Origin: Gnetum montanum
Lineage: Eukaryota > Streptophyta > Gnetopsida > Gnetales > Gnetaceae
Direction of reading: 5' to 3'
DNA length: 59,745 nt
Assembly: GCA_015680685.1 (NCBI GenBank)
Contig: MNCI01027444.1
Span: forward strand, 5,399 to 65,143
Positions 23,540-34,508 of this stretch are shown here, piece by piece; position 1 is the first letter of the stretch; each line of letters opens with the position of its first letter. Under the pieces are notes generated by a model, which made no database searches, was not told the origin of the DNA, and saw nothing but the letters and a program-made list of their open reading frames with translations. The position numbers and the translations under genes are program-made.

Positions 23540-24030
23540 CAGACATTACATGGAAATCATGGGTAACCTCTATAAGAGTTGTGTTGATGGCCTGGTATGA
23601 TGGTATGTAACTAATGCAAGTCAACTTTAAGTCCTCCAAGATGCTCATGAAAGTCCTTGTGGAGACCACAATGCTAGAAGGAGAACAACCATTAAAATCC
23701 TCATGGAAAGGTATTACTAGCCAAAAATCTTTAGGGATGCCCATCACTTCTTCTATTCATGTGATAGATGCCAAAGAGATGGAGGTATAACTACAAGAAT
23801 GGAAGGACCCCAATAGTAGATTCAACCACTAGAGCCTTTCAATCTTTGGGACATCAACTTCATGGGGCTCATCAATCCCATGTCAAATAGAAAGGTGTAT
23901 ATCATCATGGCTATTGACTATTGCACCAAGTAGGCTAAAGCCACTACTGTCACGAACTGCTCATCCTCTATAGTAATCTGATTCGTACAAAAAAATTTTG
24001 TAAATAGGTTTGTTATGTCAAGGGCACTAA
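23540..24030 (+). pseudogene. E2 integrase, truncated in the core
   Basis: The zinc domain is readable (HESPCGDHNARRR, CDRCQRDGG), then EPFNLWDINFMGLI, IDYCTK and NRFVMSRALIS. It stops before the second catalytic Asp, where copia sequence begins. A TGG-to-TAG change is visible right after CTK. Confidence 0.8.
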
Positions 24031-24059
24031 TTTCTGGATACTTGGTGATGTTTACTTTG

Positions 24060-25240
24060 TTTTGCTCTTACCTAGAGTCTTTGACTAGCTATTATAGACA
24101 AACTACTTCTTTACTTGCTTGAGAAGTTGCCACATAATATGCCTCTATTGTCAATAATGAAACACTACCTTGTTTCTTGCTGATTCAGCTAACTACATCT
24201 ATGTTTATTTTAAAAACATATCCACTTGTGGATTTTTGATGATCTAGATCACCTCCCCAATCTACATCCATAAAGCCATGCAATCTTAAGAAACTTTTCT
24301 CATAAAAAATGGAGAAAAATTAATAATACCTCAAAAATACCTAAAATTATTTTAATAGTCATCCAATGTTCCTTACTAGGATTAGACATAAACCTACTTA
24401 CAACTTCTACTACATATACAATATCAGGCCTAGTATAGTCCATTGCATACATGAGGCTACCTACAACATTAGTGTAGAGGGTTTTGCTCATTTTCTCTAT
24501 TTCTTCATTTGTTCTAGGGCATTGCTCCATTGATAATTTTATGTCCATAGCTAATGGAGTGCTTATCGACTTATAATCCTACATATTAAATTCTTCTAAG
24601 ACTTTATTAGCATATGTAAATTAACCAAGCCATAACTTTTGACCTTTTCTATCTTTTTTAATTTCCATGTCCATGATTTTTCTTATGGCACCAAGATCCT
24701 TCATCTTAAATTAAAATGACAACTAGCATTTCAAATTAGTGATTTCTTCCATATTGTTCCATGCTATTAACATATCATCAACATATAATAGCAGTATCAA
24801 ATAATTTTATGAATCTTTCTTTAGAAAGGCTCATTATCTACCCTCACAAAACCAAACCTTATCATGTAATAATATAATTTCTTATACCACATTCTAGGGG
24901 ATTATTTCAACCCATATAAGGATTTTAGCAAATGGCATACCATGTTCTCCTTCCTCTTAATTGCATAGCCTTTAGGCTATCACATGTAAATTTCTTCATC
25001 ACGATGTCCATGAAGAAATGTATTCCTAATGTCTATTTATTCAAGTTCAATATCTAAAGTAACCATAAAAGATATTAAAGGTCTTATGGATTTTAATTTT
25101 ACCATTGGTGAAAAAACATTTTCATAGTAAATACCCTCCTTTGAAGAGTATTCTTTTGCTACTAGTTTTGCCTTGTATATTCCTTCCTCTTTTATCCTAG
25201 AAAGCCATCTACATCAATAATTTTTCTTACAAGAGGAAGT
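24060..25240 (-). pseudogene. Copia-A reverse transcriptase and RNase H
   Basis: RT and RNase H of Ty1/copia type. YVDDMLIAWNN contains both catalytic Asp. Then KMKDLGAI, the TPLAMDIKLS segment, and the RPDI/SNPSKEHW region typical of copia RNase H follow, ending with TIEAYYVATSQASKEVVCL near 24090-24160. Interrupted by stops, so no product. Confidence 0.85.
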
Positions 25241-25389
25241 TTAACAAGTTTTCTTCTCTTGTTTCCCATTAGTGTTTCATTTTCTCACCCATAGCATTTT
25301 TTCAAATTTTACTAACTTTTGAATTACATGCTCTATAGGTTTAAGGAGCTTTGCTAATATGTAAAACATATGAGTCTAAATACTTAGGT

Positions 25390-26300
25390 ATTCATCTTAC
25401 CCAACTTGACATTCTTAATGGTTGATCTTTTTCTTGAGGTAGATATTCCCCATCATTAGATTTATGAGTAACTTGTTCTATAACTACTTCCTTGTCAATA
25501 TCATAATAAGCTTTTTCTAAACATTTTTCTTTAATCATATTAGGTTGAGATGACTCCATAAATACCACATCTTTGTCATACATAATTAGGTTAGTATTGG
25601 GATTCCACAGCTTATATCCTTTTACATCATGGCCATATTTAAGAAAAATATATTTCCTAGAGTTATAATCCAATTTATATCTTAAGACATATATCAATAA
25701 TTTATACTTCCAAATAATCTCAAATAATCTAATGAAATGTTTTTACTAGAACATACCTCTTATGGGATTTTACCATCCATTGATGATGAGGACATTTTGT
25801 TGATTAAGTACCAAGCTATCATATCTTTTTCTCAAAATTTATTTTCAACTAGGATCACTAAGCGTACATTGAGCTCATTACAAGAGTAGTCTATTCATTT
25901 GTTCCACAACTCCATTTTGCTGTAGAGTACCTAGAATGCTCTTCTACCTGAAAATACCATCAGTCCTACAAAATCTTTCAAATTAGTCCAAACAAAATTG
26001 GCCACCATTATCTATTCTAAGGGCTTTAATTCTTCTATCAAATTATTTCTCAACAAGTGCTTTATATTTCTTGAATATTTCAAAGACTTCATATTTGAAT
26101 TTTAGGAAGTAAATCCATACTTTCCTAAAATAATCAACTATGAAGAGGACATAATATTCAGAATTGGCAAGTGAAGTTTTGATTAGCCTGGGATATGATA
26201 TACCTTGGGAATTATAATTATTCTACCATTACAGGACAATTTTACTTTACTATAGTTCTTAACTATACATGTTTCATCATTCCCAAGAAAATAGAAGCAA
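25390..26300 (-). pseudogene. Copia-A integrase
   Basis: Core motif ALRIDNGGQF (second catalytic Asp present), LQQNGVVEQMNR (catalytic Glu present) and the C-terminal CKFLGY-like stretch YKLDYNSRKYIFLKYGHDVKGYKLWNP are recognisable on the minus strand. The last open part is 25392-25697. Several stops. Confidence 0.8.
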
Positions 26301-26399
26301 ACATAGCTTTATGATATTTAGAATATCATCCTCTTCTAGGTGTAATGCTATATGAAGCACTTGAATCAATATACTAGTAATTATAATTAGAGTTACCTC

Positions 26400-27060
26400 C
26401 AATTTTGACCACATGAATGTCTAGTATTTCTTCATTAGCATCTTTGTTAAAAGAACTAGATTCAGAATCTTTATCCTTTTTCTTTAGAAATTTACAATTC
26501 TTCTCCAAGTGGCTATGTATAGTTCCAACACTTTAGTATTTTCTTAGGAGCATCATTAGCAACTCTCTTGAATTTAGAGTTATTCTTACTAAAGGATTTA
26601 CTTGATTGTCATTTTCTTGATCCTTTAATTACCAATGCTTTAGTAGGTGTCAACTTAAAGTACTTTCTTCAAAGTTCTTTAATTATTGGTTATCCTACAA
26701 CTTCATCAAATTTTAAAGAGGTACTTGTACTAGTAATATTTTCAATAATATTTTCCTATGAATAAAGAAGTAATTGTAACAAGGCAATTCATTGAACTAC
26801 TTCTTCAATCTTACTACCAATTTATTGTAATTATCTCATACTAGTATTGAAAGAAGTAAGATGAGATGAAATAGTATTATTTTTAGATATTTTTAACAAT
26901 AATAATTGTCTTTTAAGATGCAATTCTTGAGAAAATACTAGATTGATATATCTTACCTACAACATTCCATAATCCCTTTATAGTCTTTTCATGTTATAAA
27001 TTTATTAGCACAAAATTAGAAATATCTTTTTGAATTTCATCTTATATTCTAGTGATATTG
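26400..27060 (-). pseudogene. Copia-A gag end and protease
   Basis: A decayed zinc knuckle reads KCWNYTHSHLEKNCKF; the second Cys is lost (Tyr). Protease follows as YIDSSASYSIT, where copia elements have D-S-G-A; the Gly is Ser. The gag region upstream is AT-rich and heavily broken. Confidence 0.6.
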
Positions 27061-30000
27061 TAACAAATCAACTAACTTAATACAAATGATAAAACAACCA
27101 ATAATAAAAAATATGTTATTACTATATTCCCTTTCTTTCCCATAATAAAATGGAAGACCTTTTAAATCCATTACTATTTAGTACTTACAAATAGTTAGTG
27201 TTGCAACCTAATTAGTAACATTCACATTTGCATTTAAAAACTTCTATATGAACCTTTCATAATATTCATTTACTCAGAGATGTGAGCATGGATCCTATGG
27301 TGTTTTACGTTATTATTCCACTAATGCTTGGTCTAATAAGATAATTTTGTCTCCTTAAAGACACTATTCTTCTGTTGCTATATCCAACATCTATACACTA
27401 TAACTAAGTAGCCATATAAAGTCTTTCATAAAGGATTATGTGAAATGATGAAAATGTTTAAGAAAATAAGTAAAGGATAATTATTATAAAGAAACTAAAA
27501 ATAAGTGAACTACATATTGCAAGTTTAAGAAAATTAATAGCATTAGTGGTCACATACTAAATAGATCCTAGAGAAAGTTAAAAATAAGGATAATCACCTA
27601 AAAGCTTAATGCTTATCTTGCCAAGGTAGGGTCCTCAAGGATTAGTGGATGTGTGAAATTTTGACCTCTTTTGAGTAGCTTTGACCAAGCTTGAGCTAAG
27701 GCCATACGACATGAAAAACAAGCACCTTACCATTACTCATAGTGATATTAAAAATACCAATACTCAAAACATTATCTCCTAATATTAATGAAAATTTTAC
27801 CTTTAAGAATAAGTTCTTGCTAATTTAAAATAGATATTAGTATACTTGTACCCTTTTGTAAACTTATTCAAAATTACTTAGTAACTTGGTGAATAAAGTT
27901 TTTAAATATTATTTCATGTATTTAATAAGGATTCTACTTTTTAGTTTCAATGTAAAGTTAAAATTGTTTCCTAAACTTCATCTAATACCCATATTGCTTT
28001 GCCCAACAATGGCAACTCAAAAAAAATTAGACAATGATTTAAAGTAATAATGATGATCTTCAACTGCATGAGAAATTTAGCACTTTGTTGCTCATAATAA
28101 TTTGGAATGATAAACATAGATTTCTTTTATTCTTCTTTGTATACCATTAAATTCAAAAGATTATTCAACAATGTAATTGTATAATAAATTCTCACAAGTT
28201 GAACTTAACTCTTAAAAAATCCACATTATTCAACTTCTACCTATTTAACTAAAATTTGAAGATGGTTTCCCTCATGATATTGTTGAAAACCTACTTAAAC
28301 CTAGCACATGATACTAAGAAAGAACTTTTGAATCCTTACAGCTCAGACTCCTCTTCAATCCTTTGAAGTCCTCTCAAATCCTTGTCTCTAAAATACTTCT
28401 AGATTCTTTCCAAATCCTTTGAGACACATTTTAGATGGGAGCATCTAATTTTCAAGAACATTTTTATAAAGAAAAGGCCTATTTTATTAGTTTTTTTTTT
28501 GTATTTTTAAAATGCTTTTTAGTTTTAGCATTTGTTTTATAATCTTAAACTAACATATCTATGTATCAAGCCTTCATTGAAGATTTTTGAAGATAGTTTG
28601 AATAAATCATTATTATGCATTTAAAACTCTTGTTCAAGACCCTTAATTTTTATAATATTATTTTGATTTAAAATTTCATAATTTCAATTGTAGGTAAAGC
28701 AATGATGGATCTTAGTAATATGGGTAGGAATGCATGACATAGTATTTTGAATATAGCAAAATTTTCTTTGGAATTTTATATACCTATAAAAAATAAAAAT
28801 AAAAGGGTACATTTTCACATTTAAAAAATTATAATAACCTTTGTTTATTTTGCATATGTTGAGCTACAATCATATTTTTAAAGAAATTCTAAAGGATCTT
28901 ACTTTGAATGAATTTGTTAATTAGATTCATGATCATAGTTAGTAGTCTACATATGTATCATGTATTAGGGTTAGATGTGATTCAATATTCTTTATGAGTT
29001 TTATTTAGTTATAGTGAAATTAAAACTAAAATTTTATTGCCCTTTATTTCATTAGCTCCTTCTACCATGGATTTCATTATATTTAAAATTCCACCTTGAT
29101 AGATGAAAAGTAGAATATCTATGCTATTACCTTAGAAAATTCTAGTTTCTATTTGATTTATAATCTCAATCTTACCCATGCCCATTTTCACATCTTTGCT
29201 TACAACCTTAGGCTAGTAATTTACTTTTGATGCATATAGTTTAAGTATCCTTGATGATGACAATGCACATATGCACATTTAATAGCAACTCTAACATATG
29301 TGTTAGATATGATAATAGTCCCTTACATATACTTTAGAGATAATTTGTTTATTATCTTTTTTTTTAAAACAAGATTACTAGCATGTTAACATTATACTTT
29401 TTTAAAGAGAATGATTGATTAAAATATACAAACTTATTGCTAAAATGTAATTTTTAGGGTTAACTTCAAATTTTTTTTAATAGCCTTTTAAAAGCAACAT
29501 GATGCCTGATGACTTATTTAAATATTCCACCATTATAGCTAGGGATGAATAAACTAGACCAAGCAATACTACATATCAAAATTAACCTACACAACTAGCC
29601 ATCCATGAACCAGTTTTGATAATTGATTAGTTATTTGGTGATAAGACAATCAATTCATGCTTCATAGTGGTGGCTTTCCACACTTAGCTTTTTTAACACT
29701 ATATATCAAAGGTTGGTTTTGATTCAATATTATATAACTTGTAAAGAAATACAATTGTAAAGCATCCGGAAAGCATTTGTCAACTTTCACTTGTAGGAAA
29801 ACATCCATGAATGCACAATGACAACATTCACCACTTGTGATTTCTTACAAGATGAGCCAATGTAGCACACGTAAATTGTGTTCTTCTACTTTTACATATG
29901 CATATGCATACCCTCTATTTTAAATAAAATTTATGATGTTGCCCTATAGGAGTTNTCCTCTATTTTAAATAAAATTTATGATGTTGCCCTATAGGAGTTC

Positions 30001-30189
30001 CTGGGACTTTTTGTTTAGTTGGAATTCTCTTCCTTGAAGCTGATGCATGATCCTTCTACTGGTTTAGTTCCTAGTTGAATTCATAGTTTGGGTGTCCATC
30101 AATTTTGTTGGAGGATCTTCTACTCTCCATGATGATAATGTTGTTGTAGTTGCTCATTAGGGGTATCCCTCTCTAACTTTCCTTCAACA
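27061..30189. other. AT-rich DNA without recognisable gene
   Basis: About 3.1 kb; I see no coding frame, LTR or clear repeat family. It probably includes very old repeat remains. The N at 29955 with a duplicated flank is listed separately. Confidence 0.55.
29912..29999 (+). repeat. Exact 43-bp duplication on both sides of an N
   Basis: CCTCTATTTTAAATAAAATT and the rest of the block occupy 29912-29954 and again 29957-29999, identical, with a single N at 29955. This is what an unmerged overlap between two contigs looks like. Confidence 0.85.
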
Positions 30190-30480
30190 AACAATTATTA
30201 TTTTGGTTAACATTTTGTGCATAAATATGAGATGCAATTAATATGATATTGAAACCCGATATAGGTGAAGCATAGATCTACCCCAAGATTTATAGAATTT
30301 TTTTAAAAATTATTATTTTGGTTAATATTTTGTGCAAGAATATGAAATGCAATTTATAGGGTGTTAGAACCCCAAAAAAATGAAACATAGATACACACCA
30401 ACATTTATAGAATTTTAAGAAACAATTATTATTTTGATTAACATTTTGTTCATGAATATGAAATGCACTTTATATTTACT
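30190..30480 (+). repeat. Tandem repeat, about 115-bp period, 2.5 copies
   Basis: TTATTATTTTGGTTAA-type starts occur at about 30195, 30310 and 30426. Each is followed by TTTGTGCA(A/T)(G/A)AATATGA and a SINE-like body fragment (CCAAGATTTATAGAATTTT or CCAACATTTATAGAATTTT). The third copy is cut after about 55 bases. Confidence 0.7.
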
Positions 30481-32598
30481 TTTGTATGCGATATATAACA
30501 TGAAGTTAAATATCATTGATATTTTCTCACCATTGTCTATGAAAGTTTCTATGTATATTGTTATAGCTCAATCAGTTTATAATGCTTATTATAATNCATT
30601 TCAGTGGATTTGTCCTGCATAATGCCCTCCAAACCTTAAAACAATAAGGGTAAAATCTGTTAGCTAATTCTTAATTGTTATGTTTTTTCAAAATATATAG
30701 TCAAATTGGAATTTTGTTTAAATTTAACTTATTCATTGAGATCAAATTTATAATTTGGAACTTTCAATTTACCATGGATATAAAATCTTATTCTTATATA
30801 TACACTGTCTGTGACATGAATATAAATTTCACGCTATTTTGCATGCTCACTTCCTTCCATTCTTTAATATATGCTTTATTTAATATATGCTTTACGGTAG
30901 ATACTTTGTATCTTTGATTCTTTGCTATTTTACTAGCTACAGTTATATTTAAGTTCCTATGAATATTTTTATATATACTAGAGAAAGTATAAAGTAGCTT
31001 GGACAGAGAGCTCATAACCAAAATACAGTTTCGAAGGTACAAGTGAGGATTTTGGTTTCAAGATTGAGTTGCCATTCAATATTGCATAGACTTTACCAAT
31101 TGTAATATTAATCCTTCTACAATGGATTCAATAATAAGGTATTAGCCTAATGGTAATACTTTTGATTTAGACGCAACAAGTCTTAGGTTTGATTTTAATG
31201 GGAAATGTTGGGTTATAAAGTTCTACATGGACTATATATCTTCGGGTGTAGCTATATATACATTATTTAGGGTTGCAACACCTCCCTTACTATGATTGAT
31301 TTTTCATAAATTATAGTAGATTATTCATTTGACTCAAATTTACTCATGGATGAATCCTTATGAATCTTTTAGGTGAATAATGGGTAGTATTGTCTAACAT
31401 TTCCCTTTAGTCTTAAAAACAATTTTATGTAATGAAAATGTTGAAGTGAATACCTTAAGATGTGTTCATTGGAATATGAAAGTGAAACTAAAATTTTATT
31501 ATAGACCTAAAAGCTTTGTTAGAAAAATTAATTTATGTAAAATATATCAACAACAATCAATCCTACATACAGTAGATGTATTCAATATTCATGTCTTTCA
31601 CTCACAAAGTATCATTAAATACTAATTTATTAGATATACAAAGAAGAAAATAGATATTAATACAAACTATTTTATTTTTTTATTGTTAGAAAAATGTACA
31701 TTGTTACTTAGAGATACTAAATAAGTATCAATACAAGTAAATAGAAATGCTTAGAAAACTTAAAAGTTCTTAAAACATTGTGCTCTGTCATTTAAAAACT
31801 GTATAGAGAGATATCTATTTAGTTTACAAAAGGAGAAAAAATAATTGTAAAAAACTAATTTTATTGATGTGAAACAAGAATATCCTCATTCTCCTACTTT
31901 CTTGGAATTGGCAATGATCATGTTAATACCAACCAATGATCAAAATTTCTGTTTCTTTTTATACAATTTGTGATCTTTTTAGATTAGGAATTGACTAAAA
32001 GCAATTATTGACTTTACTAGAGTTTTCTCACAGGGTAGCTTCTAGGCCTTCAAAGCCACCATGTTAAGTATGAAGTAAAAAGGCATAGTCACAAAATTGC
32101 ACACGTTAAGTCTATTTAATAAACCCAATCAATTAGTTGAGCACAAATTCATTTTGCCAAGATGGTAAATCTACTAATTTGATGAGCAATAGCTCAACAT
32201 TCAACATGAGCGATTTAAAATGTTCTTAGCCTAGGATGGTAATTTTAACAATTTTTATAGGTTGAAAATACAAGAGAGTCATCATTCCCTCCATTCTCAA
32301 CCACCTCATAATTTTTAATCTTTATTTTTATTTTCTTATTCTTTTATAAACTTAGGTTTCCTTTTTATGTTTTCTCTTCTTAAAACAAGTTCATGTAACA
32401 TGTAACTATTGTCTTATTTAAAAAATCCTTTATTGGCCTCATAGTGCTTTTTGCTAATTAATGAGGTTATCTAATATGAAAATTCTAATAATAAATAAAT
32501 TCTTTGCAGAGAGGTAATTTGGCCATGGAAGTACTAAAATGGGTATAACAACTCACACATAGTTATGTGGATGTTTGCTATTTGGATATCTACAATCG
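30481..32598. other. AT-rich DNA, only the SINE-like element recognised
   Basis: Contains a second N at 30596 without a duplicated flank. Short ORFs at 30434-31042 have no motif and look accidental. Confidence 0.5.
31130..31292 (+). repeat. SINE-like element
   Basis: A-box-like TTAGCCTAATGGTAAT near 31142 and B-box-like TAGGTTTGATTTTAATGGG near 31190, then a body ending GGGTTGCAACACCTCCC. The body aligns in reverse with 13440-13540 and with two fragments at 30240-30420, so this is a dispersed family. No A-rich tail or target duplication is clear. Confidence 0.45.
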
Positions 32599-32807
32599 AA
32601 CATTAACATATGACAAAATGCCAAAATTCCCATCTTTTCTCACGACATAAATGTAAGGTCTATAAGCAAACATTAACATATGACAAAATGCCAAAATTCC
32701 CATCTTTTCTCATGACATAAATGTAAGGTCTGTAAGCAAACATTAACATATGACAAAATGCCAAAATTTTCATCTTTTTCTTATAGCATAAATGTAAGGT
32801 CTATGAC
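32599..32807 (+). repeat. Tandem repeat, three copies of 70 bp
   Basis: AACATTAACATATGACAAAA starts at 32599, 32669 and 32739. Copies 1 and 2 differ at only a few positions; copy 3 has more changes, including CTTATAGCATAA for CTCATGACATAA. No ORF runs through it. Confidence 0.85.
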
Positions 32808-32899
32808 ATAAAGTTATGAGAAAATTGAAGAAAATTTGGTGTAAACATAGATCAAAACATGCATATAATTGATTTACACAAAATCAATGAAAGGCATAA

Positions 32900-33387
32900 A
32901 TAAGGCAAAAATTGACCTCCAGCCATTGATGCTCCCGTTTGGACTACATGAATGTGTTTCAGAGAGTGTTTTGAATTCTTCTATCATACTAACACTAAAC
33001 AATGATGGTGTATGTGGACTTTGAGTGTTTGTGATAGGGACTGAAAACTATAACATTTCCATGAGTTTTATATATTTTGGTGCCATTTGTTCTCCCATCG
33101 AGAACATTTTATAGACCAAAAAGTCCATTATCAAGGATTAACTTATGGTTTAAATTAGAAATATGAGACTATTCTTGTGAAAATTATTACAGAAAATTTA
33201 GTTGTTTTGAAATTTGAAATCATTTGTTTTACATAACACATAAATGGTTTCATTGAAGCTTTTCATAATGCATAAACTATTACATTAAAACTGTTTGTTT
33301 TTCATAACACACAAATGGTTACATTGAAACCTTCCATATCACATAAAAAATTACATTGAAACTTTCCATAATGTGTAAATAGTTACA
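32900..33387 (-). repeat. Copia-B 3' LTR (inner end at 33387; outer end unclear)
   Basis: Downstream of the copia RNase H the minus strand reads GGAGACCAAGTGGAAGAA and then TGTAACTATTTACAC at 33387, the usual copia polypurine tract and LTR start. The U3 part (33219-33387) is made of four to five imperfect repeats of about 40 bp with TTCAATGTAA...ATGTGnnATG. The partner LTR is outside the window, so the other end is a guess. Confidence 0.6.
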
Positions 33388-33714
33388 TTCTTCCACTTGG
33401 TCTCCATATTTAACCTAATATCCATCAAACCTAGCCTTCAAGAAAGAAATACATTAATCATGATGATAGTTCTTCTAAATGTGAGTACTATCTTCCATGT
33501 ATTACAATGTATTATTTCTCAAACTTAATTCCTTATTTAGTAACTAAACTTTATAAATAAATTCAATATTTATCCAAGATCATGCATATGTAAATTTTCT
33601 CTATTAACTATATGTGCAAATTGAATATGAGAAAACTTCACAACTGAATAAGAGTTTTATTAAGACTGTAAAATTGTACATATAAACAAATTACATTATG
33701 GAATCAAGTCCCAT

Positions 33715-34508
33715 CTAAGCTACATGATCCTTAAATGACTTCATTGGAATTCCTTTTGTCAAAGGATCAACTATCATCAATTTAGTACTTATATGCTCAA
33801 TGACCACTTTCTTTTCCTTAATATGTTCCCTTGTGGCTAAGTACTTTATGTCGATGTGTTTACTTTGACTGCCACTCTTATTGTTCTTAACTATAAAGAC
33901 AACAACTGAATTATCACAGAATATTCTTAATGGTATAGAGAAAGAATCTACAATTCTAAGACTTGACATGAAACTCTTTAACCATACATCATGTGAAGTA
34001 GTCTCAAAATAAGAAATGAACTTTGCCTTCATTGTAGAAGCAGCAACCAAAGTTTGATTTCCACTCCTCTAGGATACAACTCCTTTAGCTAGCATAAAAA
34101 CATAACCAAATGTTGATTTCCATGAATCAAGACAACCAGAAAAGTTTGAATCGGAGTGGCCAGTCACCTCTATATTGTTAATTCATCTATACATAAGCAT
34201 GCAATCACTTGTACCTTGAAGGTACCTCATCATTCTTTATACCCCTCTAATGGTTAATGCTTGGATTACTTTGATATTTACCCAACATTCCCATAGGAAA
34301 TGTAATATCAAGTCTTATGCAGACCTAAGGATACCTTAGGCTTCCAATAGTTGAAGCATATGGAATGTTTCTCATTTACCTTTTTTCTATATCATTCTTG
34401 GGGCACTAGTTCAAATTGAACTTGTCACCCTTCACAATGGGTGCTATAGTTCATGAAAAATCTTTCATCCGAAACCTCTCTAAAGCTTTCTTGATATAGG
34501 TTTCTTAT
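33715..34508 (-). pseudogene. Copia-B end of RT and RNase H
   Basis: Reading down from the E4 boundary: the KKALERFRMKDFS thumb segment, APIVKGDKF and NIPYASTIGSLRY, then RNase H with VAASTMKAKFISYFETTSHDVWLKSF, ICDNSVVVFIVKNNKSGSQSKHIDIKYLATRE and the C-terminal DPLTKGIPMKSFKDHVA. These are standard Ty1/copia signatures. Stops are present in the RT part; the last 111 codons are open. Confidence 0.88.

Larger units (their letters stand above)
17696..24030 (+). mobile_element. E2: Ty3/gypsy element of the E1 family, 3' part missing
   Basis: Order: 5' LTR (17696-18538), primer site, gag, protease, RT, RNase H, integrase up to the middle of its core. At about 24030 the integrase frame stops just after RALIS and minus-strand copia sequence begins. 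No 3' LTR is seen in the window. Stops are far more frequent than in E1, so E2 is more decayed. Confidence 0.88.
24035..27060 (-). mobile_element. Copia-A: Ty1/copia element relic, no LTRs seen
   Basis: Minus-strand order from 27060 downwards is gag, protease, integrase, RT, RNase H, the Ty1/copia order. RT carries an intact YVDD box at 24774-24785. RNase H has GSLMYAMDYTRPDIVYVVEVVSRFMSNP (24300-24548) and a GDLDHQKSTSGY-type segment. I found no LTR on either side; its 3' end abuts the truncated E2 integrase. Stops are frequent. Confidence 0.85.

Noticed and set aside
30434-31042. ORFs of 62-82 codons in AT-rich DNA
   Set aside because: Dominated by Ile, Phe, Tyr and Asn from AT-rich composition, no motif; one runs across an N.
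32900-33387. Exact outer end and target duplication of Copia-B
   Set aside because: The partner LTR is outside the window and no TG/CA boundary stands out, so no coordinate can be defended.
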